From NCBI RefSeq assembly GCF_003096675.1, contig NZ_QEKW01000001.1, positions 558,001 to 622,000 of the forward strand: a stretch of DNA of 64,000 nt, read 5' to 3'. Below, piece after piece: positions 41,750 to 50,658 of this stretch. The notes below the pieces were generated by a model. It searched no databases. It was not told the DNA's origin and saw only the letters and a list, made by a program, of their open reading frames with translations. The position numbers were made by a program, and so were the translations under genes. The DNA is from Actinomycetospora cinnamomea (GTDB taxonomy: Bacteria; Actinomycetota; Actinomycetes; Mycobacteriales; Pseudonocardiaceae). Numbering within the stretch: position 1 is the first letter of the stretch; each line of letters opens with the position of its first letter.

Positions 41750-42253
41750 ATGACCGCGTCCGCGCCCCTGCCCTTCGACCCCATCGCCCGGGCCGCCTCG
41801 CTGTGGGGCGAGCGGATCGGCGAGCCGCGGGCGATGGCCGCCGTCACCAGCGTCATGCGCGTCCAGCAGATCCTCCAGCAGGCCGTGGACACCGCGCTGC
41901 GCCCGCACGGGCTGACGTTCGCGCGGTACGAGGCGCTGGTGCTGCTGCGGTTCTCGCGGGTGGGCTCGCTGCCGATGCGGATCATGGGTGAGCGGCTGCA
42001 GCTGCACCCGACCTCGATCACCAACATCGTCGACCGCCTGCAGGGCTCCGGGCTCGTGGCGCGCCGCCCGCACCCCACCGACGGGCGCACGACGCTCGTG
42101 GAGATCACCGAGGCCGGGCGCGAGCGGTGCGCGGCGGCCACCGCGTCGGTCACCGCGATCGACTTCGGCCTCGTGGGCCTCGACGACGAGCAGACCGAGA
42201 CGCTGACCGACCTGCTCGCCCGCGTCCGTCACGCGGCCGGCGACTTCGCGTGA
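41750..42253 (+). CDS. MarR family transcriptional regulator
   Basis: 167 residues with a winged helix-turn-helix: FARYEALVLLRFSRVGSLPMR, recognition helix LHPTSITNIVDRLQGSGLV, wing RRPHPTDGRTTLVEITEAG. It probably acts as a dimeric repressor; ligand unknown. Its last 25 nt overlap the 3' end of cydDC on the other strand. TAGGTT lies 10 nt before ATG. Confidence 0.88.
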   Translation: MTASAPLPFDPIARAASLWGERIGEPRAMAAVTSVMRVQQILQQAVDTALRPHGLTFARYEALVLLRFSRVGSLPMRIMGERLQLHPTSITNIVDRLQGSGLVARRPHPTDGRTTLVEITEAGRERCAAATASVTAIDFGLVGLDDEQTETLTDLLARVRHAAGDFA

Positions 42254-45200
42254 ATCCTCGTCAGGACCCCGCCGGCGAGGTGGCGGACCTCGTCGACGAG
42301 GTCGAGGCCCTCGCCGCGGTGGGCGAGGAGCACGACGGTGCGACCCGCCGACGCGTCGAGCAGGTCCGCGACCAGCTCCCGCGCGGTGGCCGGGTCGAGC
42401 CCCTCGGTCGGCTCGTCGAGCACGAGCACGGCGGGGTCGACCAGCAGGGCCCGGGCCGCGGCGAGGCGCCGGCGCTCGCCGCCCGAGATCGTGCCGGCGT
42501 CGAGCCAGGTGTCGAGGCCGTCGGGCAGGCCCTCGAACCACGCGCCGAGGTGGACCCGCCGCAGGACGGCGACGAGGTCGGCGTCGCCGGCCGCCGGGTG
42601 GGCGAAGCGCAGGTTCTCCCGCAGCGTGGTGGCGAAGACGTGGTCGTGCTCGCCGACCAGCGCCACCCGTCGCCGCCAGGTGTCGCCGGGCAGCTCGGCG
42701 GCGTCGAGCCCGTCGAGGGTGACGGTGCCGGCGCGGGGGTCGAGCAGGCGCAGCAGCACCGCGGCGAGCGTGGACTTGCCCGAGCCCGACGCGCCGGTGA
42801 TCCCGAGGCGGTGGCCGGCGGGCAGGTCGAGGTCGAGGCCGCGCAGGGCGGGCTGGTCGCCCCAGCCGGCGACGATCCCGCGCAGGCGCAGGTCGGGGTG
42901 GGAGCCGGGGCGCGCGTCCGTGGGGTGCTCGGGGTCCGCGGCGGGAGGCGCCGGCGCGGCCAGGGCGGCGAGCCGGGCCCGGGCGCGCCGGCCGCGGACG
43001 AGGGCGCCGGCCGCGGCGGGCAGGGCGAGGACGGTCTCGCCGAGCGCGAGCGGGGCGAGCACGGCGACGGCGGCGAGCTCCGGTGAGGTGCTGCCCGGGG
43101 CGGCGAGCGCGGCGGCGACGACCGCGGCGCCGACGCCGAGCTGGGCGAGGGCCGAGGCCACCGCCGTGCCGGCCGCGTCCCGGCGGCGGGCGCGGGCGAG
43201 CTCCGCGGCGCGGGCGCGGGGCACGGCGCGCAGGGCCTCGGGACCGCGGGCGGCGAGCTCGTCGCGGGCGGCGTGGGTCTCCACCATTGCGGCGCGCAGC
43301 CCGTCGGTGCCCCGCTCGATCGCGGGCGCGGTGCGGCGCGCGGCGACGGCCGCGACCAGCGGCGCCGCGATCGCGGCGACGGCGAGGCCGGGCAGCAGCG
43401 CCGCGGCCACCGGCGGGCTGGCGAGGGCTGCGCCGGCGAGGAGCAGCGGGAGCGCTAGCGCCGCCACGACCAGCGGCAGCGCCCCGCGCACGAGGCCGTC
43501 GAGGCGGACGTCGACGTCGTCGACCACGCGGGCGAGCAGGTGGCCCCGTCGCCCGGCGACCGCGCCGGGGACCCGCCGCGCCAGCGCCGCGACCACCCGC
43601 CGGCGCCAGCGCACGACCCGCGCGAGCCCGTCCTCGTGTGCCGCGAGCCGCTCGAGGTAGCGCAGCAGCGGGCGCGCGACGGCGAACGCCCGGACGGCGG
43701 CCACGGCGACCGAGAGCGCGAGCACGGGCGGCTGCGCCGCGGCGCGGGCGATGAGCCACGCGGCCGAGGCCGTCAGCGCGACGCCTGCCAGTGCCGCCCC
43801 GGTGCCGAGCACCGCCGCGGTGGGCAGGCCGCGCCGGCGTGCGGGGGTCGTGGTGGTGGTCGAAGCGAGGGCGTCCTCCGCTGCCTGCGACGCAGCCAAG
43901 GCGTCCCTCGCTGCACGGGAGTCGGCGGGCATCGCGGGAGCGAGGGGCGCCCCCGCTGCCTGCGACGCAGCCAATGCGTCCCTCGCTGCACGGGGCCCCG
44001 CCGGCACCCCGGAAGCGAGGGCGTCCCCCGCTGCCTGCGACGCAGCCAAGGCGTCCCTCGCTCCACCCGGAACCGGCGCCGCGCCCAGGTCGACGACGCG
44101 GTCGGCGCCGGCGCGCAGGGCCTCGCGGTGGGCGACGGCGACGACGAGGGCGCCGGCGCGCGCCAACGCCCGCAGCTCGGCGACCACGGCCCGTTCGGCA
44201 TCGGGGTCGAGGTGGGCGGTGGGTTCGTCGAGCAGGACGACGGTGCCGGCGGGGTCGGCGAGCGCGTCGCCGAGCACGCGGGCGAGCGCGAGCCGACGGC
44301 GTTGGCCGGCGGACAGGGTCGACCCCGCCTCGCCGAGCGGGGCGCCGGGGTCGAGCTCGATCCCGAGGCGACGCAGCAGCGCCGGCGTCCCGGCCCCGAG
44401 CGCATCGCCGACGGTCGCGGCGTGCGGGAGCTGCGGGTGCTGCCCGAGCACCACGACGCGCCCCGTGACCACGACCGAACCACGCGCGTCGGCGGCGTCG
44501 TCCAGCGTGCCGGCCAGGGCCCGCAGCAGCGTCGTCTTCCCGACACCCGACGCCCCGGCGACGACGAGCAGCTCGCCGCCCGCCGCGTCGAGGACCGGCA
44601 TCGAGGGCGTCGCGTCCCGGCGCCCCGGGTGGCGCACGGCCAGGTCGTGCACCCGCAGCCGCGCGGGCCCCGGCGCCTCGGTGCGCGCCACCCGCCCCGC
44701 CTGCGCGCGGGCCAGCAGCGCGTCACGCTCGTCGAGCACCGCGGTCGCGCGGGCCGTGTCGTGGAAGCGCGCGCCGGCCTCGCGGACCGGGCGGTGCGCC
44801 TCGCCGGCGAGCAGGATCGCGACGAGTGCCGGGTAGAGCGCGAGCGAGCCCTCGACGAGCCGGATGCCCGCGCCCACCGCGACGAGCCCCACCGACAGCG
44901 TGCCCAGCAGCTCCAGCGCCGTCGAGGACAGGAACGCGACCCGCAGCACGCGCGCCGAGGCCTGCCGGTGCCGCTCGCCGAGCTCGCCCACCGACGCCAC
45001 GGCCCGCGCGCCCCGCCCGAACAGCCGCAGCGTGGCGAGGCCGGCGACGGTGTCGAGGAAGTGCCCGGCCAGGCGCTCGCCCGCCGCCCATTCGCGCCGC
45101 GCGCGGGCCTGCGCCGCCCAGCCCAGCAGCGCGGCGAACACCGGCACCAGCGGCAGGGTCACCGCCACGACCGCCGCCGTCGCCAGGTCGTTGACGGCCA

Positions 45201-45639
45201 GCACCACGAACACCGCCGGCGGCAGCACGACGGCCAGCACGAGCGCGGGCAGCGTGCCGGTGAACCACCCCCGCAGCGCGTCCACCCCGTGCCCGGCGAG
45301 CGGCACCACCTCCGGGGCGTCGTCGTGACCGAGCCGCTCGAGCAGGCGCTCGCGCTCCCGCTCGACGACCCGCTCCCCGGTGCGCGCCGCCAGCCACGGC
45401 TCCGCCCACGCCAGTAGCGCGCGGGTGACGACGACGCCGGCGAGCACCGCGACCGCGCCACGCGGGACCTCGCCCGGCCCCGTGACCAGCGCCGTCACCA
45501 CCGACGCGGCCGCCAGCGCCACCGCCACCGTGCCGGCGGCCTGCGCGACGCCCACCAGGACCAGCCCGGTCACCCCGGGCCAGGCGCCGCGCGCGAGCCG
45601 CAGCAGCCGGGGATCGACAGGGCCGCGGGACCGACTCAC
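42229..45639 (-). CDS. cydDC: Fused CydD-CydC ABC exporter for cytochrome bd assembly
   Basis: 1136 residues: two complete half-transporters in one chain. CydD half: membrane domain 1-300, Walker A GASGVGKTTLLRAL near 355, LSAGQRRRLALARVL, LLDEPTAHLD. A linker (about 520-595) is made of three 25-residue repeats (ARDALAASQAAG...). CydC half: membrane domain about 600-870, GASGSGKSTLAAVLL near 930, ISGGERRRLAAARALL, VLDEPTEGLD. CydDC exports cysteine/glutathione and is needed for bd oxidase assembly. ATG overlaps the cydB stop. Confidence 0.93.
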   Translation of the reverse strand: MSRSRGPVDPRLLRLARGAWPGVTGLVLVGVAQAAGTVAVALAAASVVTALVTGPGEVPRGAVAVLAGVVVTRALLAWAEPWLAARTGERVVERERERLLERLGHDDAPEVVPLAGHGVDALRGWFTGTLPALVLAVVLPPAVFVVLAVNDLATAAVVAVTLPLVPVFAALLGWAAQARARREWAAGERLAGHFLDTVAGLATLRLFGRGARAVASVGELGERHRQASARVLRVAFLSSTALELLGTLSVGLVAVGAGIRLVEGSLALYPALVAILLAGEAHRPVREAGARFHDTARATAVLDERDALLARAQAGRVARTEAPGPARLRVHDLAVRHPGRRDATPSMPVLDAAGGELLVVAGASGVGKTTLLRALAGTLDDAADARGSVVVTGRVVVLGQHPQLPHAATVGDALGAGTPALLRRLGIELDPGAPLGEAGSTLSAGQRRRLALARVLGDALADPAGTVVLLDEPTAHLDPDAERAVVAELRALARAGALVVAVAHREALRAGADRVVDLGAAPVPGGARDALAASQAAGDALASGVPAGPRAARDALAASQAAGAPLAPAMPADSRAARDALAASQAAEDALASTTTTTPARRRGLPTAAVLGTGAALAGVALTASAAWLIARAAAQPPVLALSVAVAAVRAFAVARPLLRYLERLAAHEDGLARVVRWRRRVVAALARRVPGAVAGRRGHLLARVVDDVDVRLDGLVRGALPLVVAALALPLLLAGAALASPPVAAALLPGLAVAAIAAPLVAAVAARRTAPAIERGTDGLRAAMVETHAARDELAARGPEALRAVPRARAAELARARRRDAAGTAVASALAQLGVGAAVVAAALAAPGSTSPELAAVAVLAPLALGETVLALPAAAGALVRGRRARARLAALAAPAPPAADPEHPTDARPGSHPDLRLRGIVAGWGDQPALRGLDLDLPAGHRLGITGASGSGKSTLAAVLLRLLDPRAGTVTLDGLDAAELPGDTWRRRVALVGEHDHVFATTLRENLRFAHPAAGDADLVAVLRRVHLGAWFEGLPDGLDTWLDAGTISGGERRRLAAARALLVDPAVLVLDEPTEGLDPATARELVADLLDASAGRTVVLLAHRGEGLDLVDEVRHLAGGVLTRIHAKSPAA
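43862..44062. repeat. 75-bp tandem repeat (family C palindromes) in the cydDC linker
   Basis: Nearly three units with a 75-bp period (starts near 43862, 43937 and 44012). Each unit contains a palindromic 53-bp block flanked by AGCGAGGG and CCCTCGCT with an inner GCTGC/GCAGC pair. The 53-bp block matches the isolated element at 684-736. As 75 is a multiple of 3 the frame is kept. Confidence 0.85.
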
Positions 45640-46598
45640 GTCGCCACCCGCTCGCTGGCCACGCGCCGGCGGAAGACCCAGTACGAGAAGACCTGGTAGG
45701 CGACGACGCCGGGCAGCACGAGCACGGCCGCGAGCGTGATCAGCCGCAGGGCACCCGGGCTCGCTGCCGCGCCGGCGATCGTCAGCGACGCCGCCGGATC
45801 CAGCGTGCTCGGCAGCACCACCGGCAGATGCGCGGCGAGGACTCCGACCACCCCGGCGGCGACCGCCACCGACGCCGCCGCGAACGCCAGCACCTCGCGC
45901 CGCACGGCCACGAGCACTGCCACCACGGCCACGGCCACGAGGCCGACCGGCGCGACGAGGGCCACGAGCACCGCGGTCGGCACCAGGGCCGCGAGCGCCG
46001 CCGTCCGCGCCCGGGCCCGCAGCGGGCCGGTCGTGCGCAGGCCGAGGAACGTCGCGCCCTGCACGAGGGCCACCGTCACCCCGAGCGCTGCCCCGAGCAG
46101 CGCGGGCGGCTCGACGAGCGGCGCCAGCGATCGCCCGAGCCCGTCACCGACGACCTCCCCGCCCGGCCCGAGGGCGAGCCCCGTCGCGAGGACCCCGAGC
46201 ACCGCGCCCCACAGCGCCGCCACCGCCAGCGACGACCCGGCGAGCACCGCGTCGCACACGGCACGGAAGCGAGTGGTGCCGCCCTTGCCGCGGAACTCCA
46301 GGGCCACGCCGCGCGCGGCCAGCGCCAGCAGGATCAGCACGAACGGCAGGTAGAGCCCGCTCATCAGCGCCGCGTACCAGTCGGGGAACGCCGCGAAGGT
46401 CACGCCGACGGCGGCCACGAGCCAGACCTCGTTGCCGTCCCACACGGGGCCGATCGTGGTGACCCCCGCGCCGCGCTCGTGGTCGTCGCGCCCGAGGGCG
46501 CCCGCGAGCACGCCGACCCCGAAGTCGAAGCCCTCGAGGACGAAGAACAGCACCCAGCAGGTGACCGCCAGGGCGAACCAGAGGGTGGGCAGGTCCAT
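45636..46598 (-). CDS. cydB: Cytochrome bd oxidase subunit II
   Basis: 320 residues with about eight to nine membrane helices. The CydB N-terminus LWFALAVTCWVLFFVLEGFDFGVGVL and the WDGNEVWLVAAVGVTFAAFP motif near 53 are present. It pairs with CydA to form the quinol-oxidising, oxygen-reducing complex. It lies 9 nt after cydA and overlaps cydDC by 4 nt. Confidence 0.96.
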   Translation of the reverse strand: MDLPTLWFALAVTCWVLFFVLEGFDFGVGVLAGALGRDDHERGAGVTTIGPVWDGNEVWLVAAVGVTFAAFPDWYAALMSGLYLPFVLILLALAARGVALEFRGKGGTTRFRAVCDAVLAGSSLAVAALWGAVLGVLATGLALGPGGEVVGDGLGRSLAPLVEPPALLGAALGVTVALVQGATFLGLRTTGPLRARARTAALAALVPTAVLVALVAPVGLVAVAVVAVLVAVRREVLAFAAASVAVAAGVVGVLAAHLPVVLPSTLDPAASLTIAGAAASPGALRLITLAAVLVLPGVVAYQVFSYWVFRRRVASERVAT

Positions 46599-46607
46599 CG
46601 TCGGCTC

Positions 46608-48068
46608 CTAATAGGTGGGGACGAGCGGGCGCTCGTCCGCCTCGGCCGTCTCGTCCGCCTCGGCCTCGGGGCCGGGGTCGTCGCCCGACGTGCGCGCCAC
46701 ACGCAGCACCAGCCGCACCCAGACCACAGCCAGCACCCCGTAGACCACGGCGAACCCCGCCAGCGACGCAGCGATCTCGCCGGCCGTGAGCCCGGGCGAG
46801 ACACCGTCGGCGGTGCGGAAGAGGCCGAACACGAGCCAGGGCTGGCGGGCGGTCTCCGTGAACAGCCAGCCCGCGGTCGCCGCCAGCGCGGGCAGCACGG
46901 GGACGACCCACAGGCCGCGCAGCAGCCAGCGGTCGGCGAGCCCGGACAACCCGGTGCCGGGCGCCAGGTCCCGCCCCCGCCGCGTACGCCAGAGCACCCA
47001 GGCGGCGACGGCCGCCGCCAGGACCCCGAAGCCGATCATGAAGCGGAAGCTCCAGTAGGCGACCGGCACCACGGGCACGTACTCGCCCGGGCCGAACTGC
47101 GCGACGTACTGCGCCTGCAGGTCGTCGATGCCCTGCACGGTCGCGGTCGGGTCGCCGGTCGCGAGGAACGACAGCAGCCACGGGACGTCGAGGGAGAAGA
47201 ACGGCTCCTTCTCCCCGGGCGCGCCCACCGCGAACAGCGAGAACGGCGCCCCGGCCTGCGTGGCGTACAGGGCCTCCGCGGCGGCCATCTTCATCGGCTG
47301 CACCGCCGTCATGACCTTGCCCAGCAGGTCGCCGGTGCCCGCGACCGCCACGCCGCTGACCAGCGTCGTCCACGCGCCCACGCGGGTGAGCAGCCGCCAC
47401 CGCCCGTCCGGGTCGCCGCCGTCCGCGCGCCAGGCCCGGAACGCCCCGATGGCCAGCAGGAGCGCGCCGCCGCCGGCGAAGGCGCCGGCGATCGTGTGGG
47501 GGAACGCGGCCAGGACGACCGGGTTGGTCAGCAGCTCGGTGAAGTCGCCGAGCCGGGCCCGGCCCGTCTCCGGGTCGAGCGTGTAGGCCACGGGGTTCTG
47601 CATGAAGGCGTTGGCCGCGAGGATCACGTAGGCGGAGATCAGCGTGCCCACGGCGACGACCCAGATCGTCGCGAGGTGCAGCGCCGGCCGCAGCCGGTCC
47701 GCGCCGAACCACCACAGGCCCAGGAACGTGGCCTCGAGGAAGAACGCGAGCATGCCCTCGATCGCCAGCGTCGGGCCGAACACGTCGCCGTAGAAGCGGG
47801 CGAAGGCCGACCACGAGAGCCCGAACTGGAACTCCTGGACCAGGCCCGTGACGATCCCGACGGCGAAGGTGATCATCAGCAACTTGCCGGCGACGAGCGT
47901 CAGCCCCTGCCACCGCGCGGCGTCCGGGCGGCCCCGCCTCCGCGCGCGGTACGCCAGGGTCTGCAGCACCGCGGTCAGCGTCGCCAGGCTGATCGACAGT
48001 GGGACGAACAGGTAGTGGTACACGGTCACGACCGCGAACTGCAGTCGGGACAGCTCCAGGGCGGTCAT
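46608..48068 (-). CDS. cydA: Cytochrome bd oxidase subunit I
   Basis: 486 residues. The heme-ligand His is in FAVVTVYHYLFVPLSISLAT near 18; EFQFGLSWSAFARFYGDVFG, SAYVILAANAFMQNPV near 150 and TARQPWLVFGLFRTADGVSP near 400 are standard. The periplasmic Q-loop is of the short type. It binds quinol and the three hemes. AGGAGGGG precedes the ATG. The promoter region carries palindromes that look like BlaI-type operators. Confidence 0.96.
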   Translation of the reverse strand: MTALELSRLQFAVVTVYHYLFVPLSISLATLTAVLQTLAYRARRRGRPDAARWQGLTLVAGKLLMITFAVGIVTGLVQEFQFGLSWSAFARFYGDVFGPTLAIEGMLAFFLEATFLGLWWFGADRLRPALHLATIWVVAVGTLISAYVILAANAFMQNPVAYTLDPETGRARLGDFTELLTNPVVLAAFPHTIAGAFAGGGALLLAIGAFRAWRADGGDPDGRWRLLTRVGAWTTLVSGVAVAGTGDLLGKVMTAVQPMKMAAAEALYATQAGAPFSLFAVGAPGEKEPFFSLDVPWLLSFLATGDPTATVQGIDDLQAQYVAQFGPGEYVPVVPVAYWSFRFMIGFGVLAAAVAAWVLWRTRRGRDLAPGTGLSGLADRWLLRGLWVVPVLPALAATAGWLFTETARQPWLVFGLFRTADGVSPGLTAGEIAASLAGFAVVYGVLAVVWVRLVLRVARTSGDDPGPEAEADETAEADERPLVPTY

Positions 48069-48085
48069 CGTCGACCCCTCCTACC

Positions 48086-48125
48086 TACGACACAGCGTCG
48101 TATCTACGACCTAGCGTAGTACGAC
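48086..48125. promoter_or_regulatory. Operator-like palindromes between cydA and blaI-type gene
   Basis: TACGAC-acagc-GTCGTA (48086-48102) is a perfect 6-5-6 palindrome, and CTACG-acctag-CGTAG (48104-48119) a second one next to it; a further TACGAC follows at 48120-48125. BlaI/MecI repressors bind TAC...GTA dyads, and the divergent gene encodes such a regulator. Confidence 0.6.
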
Positions 48126-48157
48126 GGCTTGCGTTGGCGAGGGGATCCCTCGGTAGG

Positions 48158-48574
48158 ATGCGTCACGTGGCCTTGGGTGAGCTGGAGCGCGCGGTGATGG
48201 CGCAGCTGTGGGCCGCCCCCGGCCCCCTGACCGTCCGGGAGGTGCACGACGGGCTCGAGCGCGAGCTCGCGTACACCACGGTGATGACCGTGCTCGGGCG
48301 CCTGGCCAAGAAGGGCGTGGTCCGCCAGGAGCGGGACGGCAAGGCCTACCGCTACGCCGCGGCCTCCACGCGCGAGCAGATGGCGGCCGAGCTCATGCTC
48401 GACGCGCTCGGTGACGTCGGCGAGGACCGCACGGCCGCCCTCGTGGCGTTCGTCGACCGCGTCGGCCCCGAGGAGGCCGCCGCCCTGCGCGCAGCGCTGC
48501 TGAACGGGCGCGGCGACGTCCCGGCGCCCCGCGAGGGCCCCGAGAACGACGGCGCCGCGACCCCCGAGTCGTGA
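48158..48574 (+). CDS. BlaI/MecI/CopY family repressor
   Basis: 138 residues. Winged helix at the N-terminus: LGELERAVMAQLWAAPGPLT, VREVHDGLERELAYTTVMTV, LGRLAKKGVVRQERDGKAYR; the C-terminal dimerisation helices follow. It strongly resembles mycobacterial BlaI (Rv1846c). In BlaI systems, repression is lifted when a partner peptidase cleaves the repressor. ATG 48158 is used; GTG 48167, 7 nt after TAGGAT, is a plausible leaderless alternative. It is divergent from cydABDC. Confidence 0.9.
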   Translation: MRHVALGELERAVMAQLWAAPGPLTVREVHDGLERELAYTTVMTVLGRLAKKGVVRQERDGKAYRYAAASTREQMAAELMLDALGDVGEDRTAALVAFVDRVGPEEAAALRAALLNGRGDVPAPREGPENDGAATPES

Positions 48575-48606
48575 TCTCGGTCCCACCGGGCCCAGACTGA
48601 ACCACC

Positions 48607-49509
48607 ATGGCCTCGGTGTGGCTGGCCGTGCTGGCCCTCGCGCTGGCCGGCCCCGTCCCGTCCGCGCTGGCCCGTGCCCGGTGGCCCCAGCGCGTGCCCC
48701 GTGCCGCCATCGTGCTGTGGCAGGCGATCGCCCTCGCCGCCGTGCTCGCCGCCGTGGGCAGCGCCCTCGCCGCGCCCGAGGAGCTGCTGCGCGCCCTCGA
48801 CCCCGAGGACCGCGAGGGCACGCCGATGATCGTCGCGGTGGTCGTGGCCGCGACGCTCGCCGGGCTCATCGTGGTGCGGCTGGTCGGCGTCCTCGTGCTG
48901 CTGGCGGTGCGCACCCGGCGCCGGCGTGCCCGCCACCGGGACATGGTCGACCTGCTCGACCGCGCCGAGCGCAGCGCCCTGCTCGGCCAGGCGGGCGCGA
49001 AGGCGGTGCTGCGCGTGCTCGACGGCGCGGTCCCGTTCGCCTACTGCGTCCCCGGGCGCGCCCCGCGCGTGGTGATCACCGAGGCGGCCCTCGACACGCT
49101 CGACGCCGACGAGCTGCGCGCCGTCCTCGCCCACGAGCAGGCCCATCTCGACGCCCGCCACGACCTCGTCCGCGAGGGCTTCGTCGCCCTCCACCAGGCC
49201 TTCCCCGTGCTCGTGCGCAGCCGCCAGGCGCGCGACGTGGTGGGCCTGCTGCTGGAGATGCTCGCCGACGACGCGGGGCGACGCCGCTGCTCCGACGCGG
49301 CGATGGCCGGCGCGCTCGAGGCGTTCGTCGCCGCCGGCGACACCGAGACCGTCGCGCGCCTCGAGCGCGTCCGCGCCCGCCGCTGCGGCGGCCGGGCCCT
49401 GGCGACGGGGACCTACCTCGCCGCGGCCGCCGTCGTCGTCGTGCCCACCGTCGCTGTCGTCATCCCCTGGCTCTCGGAGGCCCTGCCCGCCGCGGGCGTG
49501 CTGCGCTGA
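48607..49509 (+). CDS. BlaR1/M56-like membrane metallopeptidase
   Basis: 300 residues. Membrane segments at about 1-20, 30-55, 75-105 and 270-295; a cytoplasmic zinc-peptidase domain carries HEQAHLDARHDLVREGF near 178. The organisation matches the BlaR/M56 peptidase paired with BlaI in mycobacteria (Rv1845c). No penicillin-binding sensor domain is present, so the activating signal is unknown. It probably cleaves the adjacent repressor. Confidence 0.85.
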   Translation: MASVWLAVLALALAGPVPSALARARWPQRVPRAAIVLWQAIALAAVLAAVGSALAAPEELLRALDPEDREGTPMIVAVVVAATLAGLIVVRLVGVLVLLAVRTRRRRARHRDMVDLLDRAERSALLGQAGAKAVLRVLDGAVPFAYCVPGRAPRVVITEAALDTLDADELRAVLAHEQAHLDARHDLVREGFVALHQAFPVLVRSRQARDVVGLLLEMLADDAGRRRCSDAAMAGALEAFVAAGDTETVARLERVRARRCGGRALATGTYLAAAAVVVVPTVAVVIPWLSEALPAAGVLR

Positions 49510-49516
49510 TCGCGCG

Positions 49517-50497
49517 TCACGCCCGCACCGAGGCGACGACCTCGTCCGCGGCGGTGTAGGGGTCCAGCTCGCCGGCGACGACGCGCGTCGCGAGCTCGCC
49601 GAGGGCCGAGTCGGAGCCGAGAGCGCCGGACAGGTCGCGGATGCGGGCGCGCAGGTCGGCCAGGGCGATGGCCTCGATCTCGGCGCGGGCGCGGCGGCGC
49701 GGGCCCTCGGCGAGGCGGCCGTGGTCGGCCAGGAAGGCGCGGTGGGCGTCGAGCGCGCCGACGAGCTCGTCGATGCCCTGCCCCGACGACGCGACCGTGC
49801 GCACGACCGGCGGGCGCCACGACGGCCCCGACACCTCGCGGCGGTTCAGCGACATCATGTGCTGCAGCTCACGCACCGTCGCGTCCGCGCCGTCGCGGTC
49901 GGCCTTGTTCACCACGAACACGTCGGCGACCTCGAGGATCCCGGCCTTGGCCGCCTGCACGCCGTCACCCATCCCGGGGGCGAGGAGCACGACCGTCGTG
50001 TCGGCCAGGGCCACGACCTCGACCTCGGACTGGCCCACCCCGACCGTCTCGACCAGCACCACGTCGCACCCCGCCGCGTCGAGCACCCGCAGCGCCTGGG
50101 GTGTGGCGGCCGCGAGCCCGCCGAGGTGCCCACGGGTGGCCATCGAACGGATGAACACCCCGGGGTCGGTGGCGTGCTCGCCCATGCGCACACGGTCGCC
50201 CAGCAGCGCGCCGCCGGAGAACGGGGAGCTGGGGTCGACGGCGAGCACGCCCACCCGTCGCCCGTCGGCGCGCAGGGCCGTGACCAGCGCGGACGTCGTC
50301 GTCGACTTGCCCACCCCCGGCGAGCCGGTGAGCCCGACGACCCGCGCGTGGCCGGTGTACGGGGCGAGCGCGGCGGCGAGCTCCCGCAGCGGTGTCTCGT
50401 CGCCGCCCACCCCGCCGTCCTCCACGAGCGAGATCAGGCGCCCCACCGCCCGCGGCACGCCCTCGCGCGCGTCGGCGACCAGCCGGTCCAGGTCCAC
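49517..50497 (-). CDS. meaB: Methylmalonyl-CoA mutase GTPase chaperone
   Basis: 326 residues, MeaB/ArgK G3E GTPase: P-loop GLTGSPGVGKSTTTSAL near 57, AVDPSSPFSGGALLGDRVRM near 87, VLVETVGVGQSEVEV near 145, and guanine-binding VNKADRDGAD near 197. It loads and protects B12-dependent acyl-CoA mutases. The mutase genes are not in this window. GTG 50497 is used; a longer frame from 50626 would translate repeat B. Confidence 0.94.
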   Translation of the reverse strand: MDLDRLVADAREGVPRAVGRLISLVEDGGVGGDETPLRELAAALAPYTGHARVVGLTGSPGVGKSTTTSALVTALRADGRRVGVLAVDPSSPFSGGALLGDRVRMGEHATDPGVFIRSMATRGHLGGLAAATPQALRVLDAAGCDVVLVETVGVGQSEVEVVALADTTVVLLAPGMGDGVQAAKAGILEVADVFVVNKADRDGADATVRELQHMMSLNRREVSGPSWRPPVVRTVASSGQGIDELVGALDAHRAFLADHGRLAEGPRRRARAEIEAIALADLRARIRDLSGALGSDSALGELATRVVAGELDPYTAADEVVASVRA

Positions 50498-50550
50498 GGC
50501 GCGGCACGTTACCCACCGCGACCGGCGTGACCGGCCCCGGAAGTGATCGA

Positions 50551-50597
50551 TGTGGCGTTCCTGGCGTCGAACGCCAGCAACGCCGCATCGCTCGCAC
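50551..50597 (-). repeat. Palindromic repeat family B, copy 2
   Basis: 47 bp on the minus strand, 44 matches to copy 1. Its CGCCACA end lies 53 bp before the meaB start, the same orientation and nearly the same distance (60 bp) as copy 1 to the Rv3030-like gene. Confidence 0.8.
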
Positions 50598-50645
50598 GGG
50601 GGTCCGTGCGCTGCGTCACTTATCAAGCAGAGCGATTCAGATGGT

Positions 50646-50651
50646 TAGGGT
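50646..50651 (+). promoter_or_regulatory. -10 box of leaderless epimerase transcript
   Basis: TAGGGT lies 7 nt before the ATG of the epimerase gene and there is no ribosome binding site between. Confidence 0.45.
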
Positions 50652-50658
50652 GCCCGCC

